A DNA stretch of 64,000 nt, taken from Pichia kudriavzevii (taxonomy: Eukaryota > Ascomycota > Pichiomycetes > Pichiales > Pichiaceae). Made by a program: the position numbers and the translations under genes. Location of the stretch: positions 372,001 through 436,000 of the forward strand of contig NC_042510.1 of assembly GCF_003054445.1 (NCBI RefSeq), in the 5' to 3' direction. Every line of letters begins with the position of its first letter. Position 1 is the first letter of the stretch. Shown here in pieces: positions 19,261 to 29,533 of the stretch. The notes under the pieces were generated by a model, which was given only the letters and a program-made list of their open reading frames with translations, did not search any database and was not told where the DNA came from.

Positions 19261-19677
19261 TTATAACTCGTCCTTTTCCTCTTTGGCACCATTGATGGAG
19301 ACAAGCTCAGTGTCAAATACCAAGGTGGCGTTGGGCGGAATGACACCGCCGGCACCTCTTTTACCATACGCCAGCTCGGAGGGGATAATGAGTCTTCTCT
19401 TCTCCCCAATACACATCTCCAAGAGCCCCTCGTCCCAGGCCTTGATGACTTGTCCAACACCCAGGGTGAACTGGATCGGCTTGTTCCGTGGCAAGGACGA
19501 GTCAAATATAGTGCCGTCTTCGAGCTTCCCCGTGTAATGGACGGCAATCACATCTCCGTTCTGTGATGGCGTTCTACATGAAACTTCGTTTTGCGGAATG
19601 ATTTGTAGCTGATCCGGTGCACCTTGAACTGCCGATGCTAGTCCAATGATAGTGGTGAATAATTCGCTTAGTCTCAT
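19261..19677 (-). CDS. FPR2: ER FKBP-type peptidyl-prolyl isomerase with KDEL tail
   Basis: A 138-aa FKBP13-like protein. It has a cleavable signal peptide (about residues 1-19, MRLSELFTTIIGLASAVQG), then one FKBP domain with the conserved GDVIAVHYTGKLEDGTIFDSS, VGQVIKAWDEGL and VGEKRRLIIPSELAYG-like blocks (here CIGEKRRLIIPSELAYG) and GVIPPNATLVFDTEL. S. cerevisiae Fpr2 has 135 aa. The enzyme speeds proline isomerisation in secretory proteins and binds FK506. The protein ends EEKDEL, so it carries a C-terminal KDEL retrieval signal. Budding yeasts more often use HDEL, and S. cerevisiae Fpr2 lacks such a tail. Confidence 0.94.
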   Translation of the reverse strand: MRLSELFTTIIGLASAVQGAPDQLQIIPQNEVSCRTPSQNGDVIAVHYTGKLEDGTIFDSSLPRNKPIQFTLGVGQVIKAWDEGLLEMCIGEKRRLIIPSELAYGKRGAGGVIPPNATLVFDTELVSINGAKEEKDEL

Positions 19678-20221
19678 CTCACCTCTGTGTATTCTCTCTG
19701 ATATCTTGTATCACAAGTTCCAGACATTGGCCAGCTATTGACAGTTTTGGTTTCCAGGAGATACTAAACGTAACTTCAACTTCGCTTTCCTAATTATTCG
19801 CTCTTGGGGAAAATCGCCATTGTAATAGGAAGAAATAAAAAAAAAAAATAACTACAACAAATGGCCATTTTCAACAACACACCACCGTCTCCCTAGAAAG
19901 AACAGGTATTATATATATATATATCTCTCTCTCTCCCTTCCTTGGTGACAGCGAGGTGGAATCACACGTTGTTTCATCTCTCTCAAATCCTCACCGACTA
20001 ATCGAAAAGCCTCTATGGTTGCTGGCCTGATATCCACCAATTCCTCCCCCCAACTGCTCTTTCGGAAAAACGTGCTCGGCAGTAATTTGCACTTTTCCAG
20101 ATTTGAAGCCTATAAAGAGAACCACGTGTATTGTAGCACCTAAAGCCAATGCTGGCGCAAAGAACACCATCTAGACTCTCTTTGGAAATTTACACACCAT
20201 GTTACCACGAATTGGGTCCCT

Positions 20222-20243
20222 TGTGTGTGTGTGTGTGTGTGTG
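20222..20243. repeat. (TG)11 microsatellite
   Basis: Eleven perfect TG units lie in the FPR2-CSM3 gap. Confidence 0.95.
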
Positions 20244-20336
20244 TATATGGATGTGTTTGCGTGTATTCAGTAGTATCTCCTTGTCTCTCTCTCTGTACAT
20301 ATCTTTTGCACGTCTATCAAAATGGTTAAAAAAAAG

Positions 20337-20342
20337 ACGCGT
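20337..20342 (+). promoter_or_regulatory. MluI cell-cycle box (MCB) upstream of CSM3
   Basis: ACGCGT, the MBF binding core, lies 157 bp before the CSM3 ATG. CSM3 acts at replication forks, so G1/S control is plausible. A single hexamer is weak evidence alone. Confidence 0.45.
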
Positions 20343-20498
20343 TAGAAGTTGATATTTTACACAGACAAATTGAAATTGGCGTTATGATTCTTTCCCTGTT
20401 TTGGTCTCGTCTTGATGTTTGTCGTACATTAGTTCAAGGATAAATCTGTTCACCATTTCTCGATCTCTTCTTCCTTAGCACCGAGTAGAAAGGTTATA

Positions 20499-21692
20499 AT
20501 GTCATCTTCTCATGATAGACTCTCGAGGGCCGAGCTTTTAGGTATTGATGTTGACAAAGGCATCCAGGTTGATTCCGTGACTTCGACGCTATTCCAAACC
20601 AATCAGGATGGCACACAGTCGTCAACGGCGAAGAGCAAACCAAAGAGATCTTCGGACAAACTGACACCGGAGATCTTGCTAAGTGGTAGAGGTTTACCCA
20701 AGTTGATTGATACGTTTAAGAGATTCAAGTTCACCAAAAGGTCTGCCAAGGGTAAAGCCAGTAAACACAATGGTGTTTATAAGAAGGTCCAGTATTGTGA
20801 TGACCACCATTACGACAATCTTACACGGATCATCCAAATCTATCAGAATTGGGGCCATTCGATCAGTCCGCATTTGATGTTTGATCGTTTTATTGGGAAC
20901 CTTGATCGAGGTATTCAGAAGAGTGATGTTAAATATTGGATTAGAGAACAGATACGAGAAGAAATTAGGGGGAAAGTCGACCGGATTTTGCAGAAGGAGG
21001 CTACAGAGATGGAGAGGGCCAGGGCTGAACGTGCAGCACGGGAGCATGTGGAGAACAACAAGGACAGTTTAACGGATGATGAGCCTGATGGTGTAGCTGG
21101 AGAGGTTGACGTTGAGGAAGAGCGAGAGCAAGATTGGGCTGCACTCTTTGGAGGCCAGTCACAAGCTACTGATAAGGACGTCAATGAGAATGATGGCCCT
21201 AATAATGACAACGAAGATGATGGTGGCTACAATGTTCAAGGTGAAGCTCCAATTTTCTCAACATTTTTGCGTACATCGTCGCAACCTATACATTCCGACC
21301 TTGGTAGTGAACATCACACTTCTGAAATGGAAGATATACCAGAAGATGTGATGGACGGAGCTGCACGAGATGCCTTTGATGCTCTCGATGGTTTGGATGA
21401 GGACGAAGACGGGTTGGCTGCATTGTTGGAAGCAGAGAGTAACAACGAGGCAAGAGACAGCCAGATGTTTAGCCAGTACATTGCACACGAGCCACAAGAA
21501 CGCACCTTGTCCAAGTCTTTATCTCCGACAACGGTAGGGACATTGACAACGGAGACTGAAACGACCACGCAAACGACCACGCAAACGACCACGACATTAT
21601 CTACAGGGGCTTCAGAGGGACCGTCAAGGCCAATGACGCCCGAAGAAGAAGGGTTTTCCGATGTCGATGAAGATGAGTTACTGCAGCTATGA
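20499..21692 (+). CDS. CSM3: Replication fork protection complex subunit (Csm3/Swi3/Tipin)
   Basis: A 397-aa protein with a Swi3/Tipin domain at about residues 50-150. It begins LTPEILLSGRGLPKLIDTF, continues through KRFKF and has the family-typical LTRIIQIYQNWGHSISPHLMFDRFI. Csm3 pairs with Tof1 to stabilise stalled forks, pass the S-phase checkpoint signal and aid sister cohesion. The C-terminal half is long, acidic and low in complexity (Asp/Glu-rich, then a TTTQTTTQTTTT run near residue 355), longer than in S. cerevisiae Csm3 (317 aa). The ATG at 20499 is the first in frame. An MCB element lies 157 bp upstream. Confidence 0.9.
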   Translation: MSSSHDRLSRAELLGIDVDKGIQVDSVTSTLFQTNQDGTQSSTAKSKPKRSSDKLTPEILLSGRGLPKLIDTFKRFKFTKRSAKGKASKHNGVYKKVQYCDDHHYDNLTRIIQIYQNWGHSISPHLMFDRFIGNLDRGIQKSDVKYWIREQIREEIRGKVDRILQKEATEMERARAERAAREHVENNKDSLTDDEPDGVAGEVDVEEEREQDWAALFGGQSQATDKDVNENDGPNNDNEDDGGYNVQGEAPIFSTFLRTSSQPIHSDLGSEHHTSEMEDIPEDVMDGAARDAFDALDGLDEDEDGLAALLEAESNNEARDSQMFSQYIAHEPQERTLSKSLSPTTVGTLTTETETTTQTTTQTTTTLSTGASEGPSRPMTPEEEGFSDVDEDELLQL

Positions 21693-22090
21693 TTTCTAAT
21701 TGCAGTACAATCCTTGACGTTGGCAAATAAGTTTAGAAACCCCCAACAGCTGTGGCATTTTGTATTATCCTCCATGTTTTCCTTCACCATAAAGCTCTTT
21801 TACTGAGCCTCCGTATACACATCTGTGCACCAAGACAAAAGGCGAGGGGGGCTAGTTAATTTTTATGTTTATGGTAATTTAGGAAGGAGAAAAAAAAAGG
21901 TGAGAGCGAGGATGCCGAATCGAGTCTGTGAGAAGAGAAGGAGAAGGGAGAAGGAGAAGGGGGAAGAAAAAAAGAGTTTGTGAATGAGTGTGGAAAAGTG
22001 AAGTTGGAGAAGATTTAAGAGTTTGGCAAAGACCTGTGTATAGCGTGTATATCGTGTAGTTTGATATTCTCGTTTGCGTTTTATAGCACA
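21693..22090. other. CSM3-YTA7 gap, purine-rich
   Basis: These 398 bp hold the CSM3 3' flank and the YTA7 leader. A GA-rich tract (about 21878-22015) probably forms part of the YTA7 promoter or 5' leader. No gene is seen. Confidence 0.5.
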
Positions 22091-25000
22091 ATGCCCACGT
22101 CTCGCTACACGACAAGGTCTCGGGGTTCGAGAAGCTACTATGGGCCCGGGGATTCTGACGACGATGCCGACTTTGAGCTGGATCATGCCAAGTTGGATGG
22201 ACACGAGGACGACGAGCCATCGGAGGAATTCGAGGAAGATCTACGGGAAGGCAGTACGGGGGCCGCTGATGGAGACGTTGCAAATGGCCACGGGCACGGC
22301 AGACAGTATGGCGGGCAGGGCCCTGTGAAGAAAGACGAAGAAGAAGAAGAAGAAGAAGAAGAAGAAGAGGAGGAGGAGGTAAGACCGCATCGAACGCGTG
22401 CACGTAAACAAGTAAATTATAACGAAGATGTCCTTCTGGCCAAACTGGTTGACGAGGACGAAGAACTAGAGGAGGAGTATACCAACAGTCGCCCCCTCCG
22501 TGCAAGCAGAACGTCAAGAAAGGTTGTTCATATGGACGACGATGCTGGTCACTACGATAAGAGTGATGAAGACTACGATGGCATTTCTGGAGGCGCAAGT
22601 AAAAAGCGAACGCGTCATGGTAAGGGTATTGGTACTGCTGGCGACGATGACGAGGAAGGAAATGGGGAGGGAGAAGATGGGTTAGATGGTGATGAGGAAT
22701 TCCGTATTGACGATGAGGAAGAAGATGAAAATTATATTAAGGATGACGATGATGATTTCCTCTCGGGGGAGGAATTGAAAAGTCGAAACAAGAGGAGGAA
22801 AAGGGAAAGTGCATTTGTTGTGAAGGACGAGGACGAATTTGAAGATAGTGACACCCCCTATGAGGCCAGAAAAACTGCTGCGTCATTGAGGAGATCACGA
22901 AGATCAACACGCACAGAAAATTCTCTCACTTCACAATCTACCACATCGTCCCGTCGCACACGTTCTGCAAACCGAAACAAATGGAAGGGTATCTTGGAAT
23001 CCAACCAAGAGGGAAATGGGCAACTCACATTAGAGGATGAGTTGAGGGATTTACAGAATGATTCTCCGCTGGCTTCTCCCAAGAGAAACTTGAGACACAG
23101 AAAAGAAGTTAATTATACGTTACCACCGCCCTATTTAACAGAAGCACAGTTGGAGGAATTGGAGGAGAACGCGTCAGCTACTTCTCATGCTAGTCCAAGA
23201 AAGGGGAGGAACGGTGGGAGGTTTGGTGGTGCCAGTTCATCAAATGCAGTCAGAAGGTTGTTCCCCACGGTTGGTCCATTTGGCGGGAGCGAGGTGCAAT
23301 CGATTTTCCAGTCAGATACTATACCAAGTGGATTGGCAGCTTTAGCAAATGCAGAATCAAGTGACTCCGAAGATGATAATGAACTAATAAAACCAACCGA
23401 CCCTAACAATACAGGTACTACCATCACTACTACAAACACGACCAATGCAAATATAGTAGGTCCGACAGACTTGACCAATTCATCGAAAAAGAAAAATACC
23501 TTGGCTGATACGGATCCTCTTGGAATTGACACAAATATTGATTTTTCTGTTGTTGGTGGGTTGGATAATTATATCAACCAATTAAAGGAGATGATCACCT
23601 TACCATTGTTGTATCCCGAAGTTTATTCCAAATTTCATATAACTCCACCAAGAGGTGTGTTATTTCATGGTCCTCCAGGTACAGGTAAGACTTTGATGGC
23701 ACGTGCCTTAGCAGCTTCATGCTCTTCACAAAATAGGAAGATTACTTTTTTTATGAGAAAAGGTGCTGATTGTCTATCCAAATGGGTTGGCGAAGCAGAA
23801 CGTCATTTGCGGTTACTATTTGAAGAAGCTAAAAACAATCAACCATCGATCATATTTTTTGACGAAATCGATGGGTTGGCTCCAGTTAGATCTTCCAAAC
23901 AAGAACAGATACATGCATCCATTGTTTCGACATTGTTGGCTCTAATGGACGGTATGGATAATAGAGGCCAGGTTATAATCATCGGTGCAACCAATAGACC
24001 GGATTCCATCGATCCCGCTCTTCGAAGACCAGGTCGTTTTGATAGAGAATTCTACTTTCCATTGCCTGATTTGAAGGCTCGTGAAGATATTCTGAAAATT
24101 CATATGAGAAAGTGGGAAGACAAATTAGATGACAATTTTATTAGAGAGTTGGCCATTCTAACAAAGGGGTATGGAGGTGCCGATTTGAGGGCATTGTGCA
24201 CAGAATCGGCATTAAACAGTATCCAGAGACAGTATCCTCAGATTTATAAGGCTAATGACAAACTGAAAATTGATATCAACAAAATCAAAGTGAATGCAAG
24301 CGACTTTACAAGAGCACTTAAGAAAATTGTTCCAAATAGTGCCAGAAACTCAAGTAATGTATCTGAACCAATACCTGACGTCATCCAGCCTTTATTGAAT
24401 AAACAATTTGAAGAAGTGATGTCGAAGATTCGTCAAATTTTACCAATGGAAAAGGAAATTAGCCTATTGGAAGAAGCAGAGTACCAAAGTCTGAACGATG
24501 ATTTCAGAACACAACAATTGGTCAAATCATTTGATTCCTTGAGAGTCTTCAAACCACGAATCGCAATCCAAGGTACAAAACAGCAAGGTTTAACATATAT
24601 TAGCAATGCAATTTTAAATAAATTGGAAGGTTTTGTTATTCAAATTTTAGATCTTGGTAAAATTTTTAGTGACTCCAGTATTAGTGTTGAAAATTTATGT
24701 ATCCAGTTATTTTCTGAATTGAAGAGACATAAGCCGAGTATTTTATTTATACCGGACACGATTGGATTCCTTAACTCGATCACAGAGTCGGTCAGGTCGA
24801 CAATCAAGTATCTTGTTAGAGGTATTAATAGTAATGACAAGATCCTAATATACTGCGAAATTGAGGGGGATTCAAATCAAGTAAAGGAAATCAACGACGA
24901 ATTGGAAGAATTGTTCGATTTAACAGAAGATGAGATAATTAACATAAGGGATCCCGATAATGATGAAAGATTGAATTTTTTCAGAAAATTCTGGGATTCT

Positions 25001-26269
25001 TTGAACATTACCCCAAATGAGTTTAATGACATTAGTATTCGTCCGAAGAAGGATACGACACCTTTAGAAATCGTGGAAATAAAAGACAACAAAATTAATG
25101 AGGAAAATCAAAATATAAAAAAATTAAAAGAGTTAGCCAAAAACGATATGAGGTTGAAAAACTCCTTAAAAGTTAAACTCTCTGGGTTACTTGATATCTT
25201 TAAGGTCCGCTATAAGAGGTTTAAAAAGCCAATCATCGATGACCACCTTTTAGTCCATTTGTTTAATGAAACACCTGATCCGAACAGCAACTATCAAATT
25301 AAAGAGGATAAAATTCTAGAAGTTTCATCGGGCAAATTGTATAATAACATTGATTTAGATGTTATTGAAGAACGGTTATGGAATGGCTACTACAGTGAAC
25401 CAAGACAATTTTTGCACGATTTGGAACTTATTTTAAAAGATGCAAACACATCTTCTGAAAGAGATAGGATATTAAAGGCGAATGAAATGTATGCGCATGC
25501 AGTTGTTGGTGTTGAAGAAATCGAAGTACAGTTCCCACTGTTAGTTGCACAATGGAAGGAAGTGGCTCGGAGGGAAAAAATGAGGAAAACTGAGTATATG
25601 AAGCTCCTACAGGAAAAAGAGTCGAAGGAAAAAGAGCTAGGGGGGAAGGAATTGAATGAAACTGAATCAAAGGAGTGTCGGTCAAACGCTTTGGAGTCTC
25701 ACTTAGACAATAATGTTGTGCCGGAAACGATTATCGATGTCAATGGCAATATTGAAAACATCGAATCTAGAGAAATACTGAAGGACTCTAATATCGGTGT
25801 TGGAACATTGTTGAACGGTAATGAGAATGGGCATGTAGAATATGAGATCAAGGGTCAAACTCAAGTGCAGGAACAATCAGAGCCAAACGATCATGGTGTA
25901 CTGAAAAGCGAATCAGAATTACCAGTTGAACCAGTCCATGTTGGTGACCCCGTAGAGAAGGTTGAAGTTGAACTGATGACAGAAGAGGCGCACAAAAAAC
26001 TTCTGGCAGAAGAGACACGGAGTGATTCACAAATAGAAGAAGAGAAGACTAAAGAAACAGCATTTGTTTCAGAACCACAGAGTGTTGTTTATGATTCTGC
26101 CAAAGTTGAGAAATTACGAGACCAACTACTAGAAAAAACTTCGAACTTTAAACTGACTAAATTAGAACGTATCAACAGCAAGCTTTTTGATATCTTATGG
26201 AGACACAGGCTCAATCTAGACAAGACCGGACTGTTGCGAGAATTAGATGATTTTATAGCCGCTTTATAA
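22091..26269 (+). CDS. YTA7: Chromatin AAA ATPase with bromodomain-like region (ATAD2 family)
   Basis: A 1392-aa protein very close to S. cerevisiae Yta7 (1379 aa), a nuclear ATPase that disassembles or evicts histone H3-H4 and marks chromatin boundaries. The N-terminal 350 residues are acidic and include a Glu run (22337-22378). The first AAA domain is intact: Walker A GPPGTGKT at residues 527-534, Walker B FFDEIDGL with D591/E592, and the RPGRFDREF arginine motif. The second AAA domain is degenerate (no Walker A at GTKQQGLTY), as in the family. A bromodomain-like region lies at about 1057-1137 (VEERLWNGYYSEPRQFLHDLEL-like). The start is the ATG at 22091 (MPTSRYTTRSRGSR); a TTG-initiated extension to 22061 is unlikely. 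Confidence 0.97.
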   Translation: MPTSRYTTRSRGSRSYYGPGDSDDDADFELDHAKLDGHEDDEPSEEFEEDLREGSTGAADGDVANGHGHGRQYGGQGPVKKDEEEEEEEEEEEEEEVRPHRTRARKQVNYNEDVLLAKLVDEDEELEEEYTNSRPLRASRTSRKVVHMDDDAGHYDKSDEDYDGISGGASKKRTRHGKGIGTAGDDDEEGNGEGEDGLDGDEEFRIDDEEEDENYIKDDDDDFLSGEELKSRNKRRKRESAFVVKDEDEFEDSDTPYEARKTAASLRRSRRSTRTENSLTSQSTTSSRRTRSANRNKWKGILESNQEGNGQLTLEDELRDLQNDSPLASPKRNLRHRKEVNYTLPPPYLTEAQLEELEENASATSHASPRKGRNGGRFGGASSSNAVRRLFPTVGPFGGSEVQSIFQSDTIPSGLAALANAESSDSEDDNELIKPTDPNNTGTTITTTNTTNANIVGPTDLTNSSKKKNTLADTDPLGIDTNIDFSVVGGLDNYINQLKEMITLPLLYPEVYSKFHITPPRGVLFHGPPGTGKTLMARALAASCSSQNRKITFFMRKGADCLSKWVGEAERHLRLLFEEAKNNQPSIIFFDEIDGLAPVRSSKQEQIHASIVSTLLALMDGMDNRGQVIIIGATNRPDSIDPALRRPGRFDREFYFPLPDLKAREDILKIHMRKWEDKLDDNFIRELAILTKGYGGADLRALCTESALNSIQRQYPQIYKANDKLKIDINKIKVNASDFTRALKKIVPNSARNSSNVSEPIPDVIQPLLNKQFEEVMSKIRQILPMEKEISLLEEAEYQSLNDDFRTQQLVKSFDSLRVFKPRIAIQGTKQQGLTYISNAILNKLEGFVIQILDLGKIFSDSSISVENLCIQLFSELKRHKPSILFIPDTIGFLNSITESVRSTIKYLVRGINSNDKILIYCEIEGDSNQVKEINDELEELFDLTEDEIINIRDPDNDERLNFFRKFWDSLNITPNEFNDISIRPKKDTTPLEIVEIKDNKINEENQNIKKLKELAKNDMRLKNSLKVKLSGLLDIFKVRYKRFKKPIIDDHLLVHLFNETPDPNSNYQIKEDKILEVSSGKLYNNIDLDVIEERLWNGYYSEPRQFLHDLELILKDANTSSERDRILKANEMYAHAVVGVEEIEVQFPLLVAQWKEVARREKMRKTEYMKLLQEKESKEKELGGKELNETESKECRSNALESHLDNNVVPETIIDVNGNIENIESREILKDSNIGVGTLLNGNENGHVEYEIKGQTQVQEQSEPNDHGVLKSESELPVEPVHVGDPVEKVEVELMTEEAHKKLLAEETRSDSQIEEEKTKETAFVSEPQSVVYDSAKVEKLRDQLLEKTSNFKLTKLERINSKLFDILWRHRLNLDKTGLLRELDDFIAAL
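22337..22380 (+). repeat. GAA/GAG trinucleotide run in YTA7
   Basis: An in-frame run of GAA and then GAG codons encodes about 14 consecutive glutamates in the acidic N-terminal region of YTA7. Confidence 0.9.
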
Positions 26270-27004
26270 AACTAAAACTGCTTTGTTTACATGATCGTCA
26301 AGTAAAGTCACTAACAAAAGACTTTGGGATAATGATGACGTTTACCCTCAGAGGTGTTTGCTTTGATTTCTATGCCGGTATTTGTTCTAGTGGCGATGCT
26401 TGCAGTGTTGAATATCTGAGATTATTTTCTACAGAAGTTTTCATCTGATATAGTGACACATGTTCTTGCAGAGTTATCAGGATGGTTTCCAATGGAATAT
26501 GTGCTTGAAGGTGTGGTGCTACCTTCTTTAGTTGTATCAATAACTTGATGACGCACATATTCATAGTAGTGATTTATCAGGACAGCAGATACCATAGGTA
26601 GGTTTGTTTGTAGTTGCGATTTAAAAGCCCAAAAAAATTAACTTCAGAACTGTTATGAAAAATTCAACCAGGTATCACCTAATGCATAACTGATACTATA
26701 ATTGCTGGGGCGCAAGAGGTGTATTATAATTATAATCCAATAAGGCTCGATAGAACCTCTTTTAATGCACTTCTGCTAACAATATAATCCACAGGTGTAC
26801 AGTAAGCAACAGAAAGAGGTTTGACATAGAGAACTTCAAATTGGTCGACATTACAAAAGTATACACATATAAATACATTGCATATTGATACAAATTACCA
26901 AGCCGCACATCATTTCTTTAACTTCATTTGCATTTTTTTAATAATTTTTTTATTTTATTTTCCAGTTGACTGAAACTCCAAACTTCTCTGTTGTGCCAAC
27001 AAGC
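26270..27004. other. YTA7 to NOP19-like gap, no gene seen
   Basis: About 735 bp of AT-rich sequence. A TGAAAAATT at about 26655 resembles part of the RRPE ribosome-biogenesis element, and a T-rich tract lies just before the next gene. I looked for a solo LTR and for a tRNA and support neither. Confidence 0.45.
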
Positions 27005-27568
27005 ATGTCCAAACGGAACGAGATTAAAGAGAAAGAGCAGTTGCGGTTGCAAATACAAGCGCAGTTTAACAAGATTGATGAAACTGTGTTATCTTGGCTG
27101 AAACCGACTCCTCAACTGAGCACTGCAAACACAAGCACAGATAATGAATTTGCCAATCAGATAGTAATACCCAATGGGAAGGGTATCAATTTTGACGATT
27201 CCATCAAAGATGAGAAAAAAGTGACCATATCTGATTTCTTACAAGATGAAAATCTAGATAAGAGAAAAAAAGAAGGACTAGACAAGGTTAAGAAGGTTGG
27301 AGATTTAAAGAAAAGTGGTGTTGGAAATTCAAGTAATTCCCTCCGAGCGTTAACAAATAAGCTAAGAAAGGATAGGCGTGGTGATTTTGAAAGGAAGAAG
27401 GCTTTGAAGAGTTCCATTGCTGAGAAGATAAAGGGGGACAAGAAAATATACAAAGCGAACGACGATGACGAAGAGGACTCAGAGGACGAAGAAGATGAAA
27501 TTCTTAAGAGAAAGAGCAAGGGAAAGAACGATGTCATGGGTAAAGGCAAGAACAAGAGACCGTTTTAA
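27005..27568 (+). CDS. NOP19: Probable nucleolar 40S biogenesis protein, NOP19-like
   Basis: A 187-aa, highly charged protein. The N-terminal helix MSKRNEIKEKEQLRLQIQ leads to VLSWLKP, then an acidic-aromatic patch (VIPNGKGINFDD), a short VTISDFLQ segment and a Lys-rich tail with DDDEEDSEDEEDE and KGKNKRPF. This order resembles S. cerevisiae Nop19 (196 aa), a nucleolar factor needed for early 18S rRNA cleavages, mainly through the helix-VLSWL start and the GDFL-like segment. The identity is moderate and from memory, so I hold it loosely. The frame is open upstream to a TTG at 26966, but the ATG at 27005 is the natural start. The gene converges on SFL1. Confidence 0.68.
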   Translation: MSKRNEIKEKEQLRLQIQAQFNKIDETVLSWLKPTPQLSTANTSTDNEFANQIVIPNGKGINFDDSIKDEKKVTISDFLQDENLDKRKKEGLDKVKKVGDLKKSGVGNSSNSLRALTNKLRKDRRGDFERKKALKSSIAEKIKGDKKIYKANDDDEEDSEDEEDEILKRKSKGKNDVMGKGKNKRPF

Positions 27569-27811
27569 AAAGTACATGTTTAACATTTATAAAGTTAGGT
27601 AAAATACAGAGGAATAGAAAAGGTAGATACATAAAATACAAAAAAAACAGGGGCAGTCACCCTAAAATGTAGTTATTTTATATACATATTTTGATTTAGC
27701 ATACCTTAGCTTGAAACAAAACGGAAGAAAAATTAAGGAACGTGGTTTATGTTGGTTGGAAGCATTGAAAAAAAATGAACTCAATGATTAGTGGTATATT
27801 TATTTTGTTAA

Positions 27812-29501
27812 TTAATTGGTGTTCTGCTCAATCGAACTATCCGGTTTAGCTCTTTCCCCCGGTTCAGTTTGCAAAGATGATTTTTCAACTTTAGTTCTAG
27901 AGTCATCATGTTTGGTTATATTGGAATCACTTTCCGCCACCAAAGTTTTCAATGATGAACTAGCCAAAGGTACAGGGAGTTCCGATAATGATGGTAATCT
28001 ACGGTCTTCATTCAGTATGCTGGATATTGAGCCGATGCTTCCAGTGGATGAGGATATTGAAGATCCGCTAAATATCGAAGTGTGTGCAGATATTGAAGAA
28101 GCCGGTGAAGGTGCATGCAGGTCAAAAATGGAAGGCCGCAGCTGACTAGTAATTGAATTGAGTGAGGAAGACGAAGTCCTTGAGAAATTAAACCTGCCAT
28201 TCCTTGCAGATATGCTACTGCTGGGAGACGGAATAGAACGAGAAGACTGGCTAGAGATTGACGATAGTGAGGGTAGTCCCATCAAGCCCTCATTTTTCTT
28301 TGGCATGGGAGCTGGACTATCTGAGGGCTGAATTGGCGGTAATTGCAAAGGTTGTTTCGGTATATTCGAAGGAGGAATTGGCGCACAAGGATCAACAAAA
28401 ACGGATGGGTATCTCTGTCTTGAATGCTTAAAGAAAAGTTCATGGGGTTTAGTCATGTTTGTTGGAGAGTTAGATCTAGAAGAGCTAGCAGCAGGTTTGT
28501 GGATTTGCTGGGAATTATAATGTTCGAATGGGTTATGCAGCGGTCTTGCAGTGACTGTTTTACCATGGATCGACTCTATTTGGTCATTTTTTCTGGTACT
28601 TCCCCTACGTTCACTATCTCTCCCACTTTCAGTATTATCTCTATTTTCAGTTTTGTCTATAATCTGTGTTTGGTTTTCATGTTTCAAAAGTGTGTCCACT
28701 GCTGCTTGCTTTGACTCCTCTTCTACTTCATCTTCATCCTCATCACCATCGCCCTCCTCTTCAACTGCTTCTTCTTTTTTTACATTATTGCAAATTTCGG
28801 GTTTCTCAACTTCTCTTTCAGTTATACTGAGAGTCTTCACTGATGAAGGACGAGACTTCCTTGAGTTGGCCCTCCTCTTAATCAGATGTAGGCTTTTCAT
28901 GTCACCTCTTCTGAATTTTCCTGAAGTGTGTCGGAATTCCCAAACAGCTGGGTTATGATCGTAAACATTATTATTATTATTATTATTATTGTTATTATGG
29001 TTGCCACTGCTATAGTTGTAGCTGTGGCTCATATGGGATTGGTTTCCATCACAAACTTTGTGAAACCCATACATGTGCAATTGTCTGACAAAAGAGGCCA
29101 CGTTACCATGCTTGAAATAAGTTGTTAAGCAATTGGAGAACTCTGCACCTGGTAATAGGGCGAATGTAGTGTCGTCGAGCTGATTACTACCGCTCCACCA
29201 AATTAGGTGAGACAATGAAGGATTGTGTAGCATAGAGTATAGTTTCGTTATAAAAGCGGATACTTTCCTAATATTTTTCGTTTTGGAAGTTGATGTGTCT
29301 TTACTTATTAGACGTTTAGGATTTTTATTAATTTGAAGATGCTGAAGATGGTTATGATGATGATTTAAATGAGGATGATCCGGAATGGAGCTGTTTGAGA
29401 TAGATCGATGCTGCATTTGAGGCTGTGGATGTAGGATTTGGAGTTGATGATGCTGTTGGTGAATCTGTTGTGGGGGGAACTGTTGATGATGATGTTGCTG
29501 T

Positions 29502-29533
<32 letters not shown>

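Larger units (their letters stand above)
19678..20498. promoter_or_regulatory. Divergent promoter region between FPR2 and CSM3
   Basis: About 820 bp holding an AT/CT microsatellite at 19910-19935, a CACGTG at 20124-20129, a (TG)11 repeat at 20222-20243 and an ACGCGT box at 20337-20342. No gene is evident. Confidence 0.55.

Noticed and set aside
21861-21871. 11/11 match to the S. cerevisiae ARS consensus
   Set aside because: Such matches are common in AT-rich DNA and origin consensus differs between yeasts.
22061-22090. TTG-initiated extension of YTA7
   Set aside because: Non-ATG start; the ATG at 22091 gives a normal N-terminus.
26640-26965. Possible solo LTR
   Set aside because: No matching TG...CA ends, no target-site duplication and no recognisable family.
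26930-27005. Possible 3' splice site (T-rich tract then TTCCAG) before the NOP19-like gene
   Set aside because: No TACTAAC and no upstream exon with GTATGT; the ATG at 27005 explains the gene.
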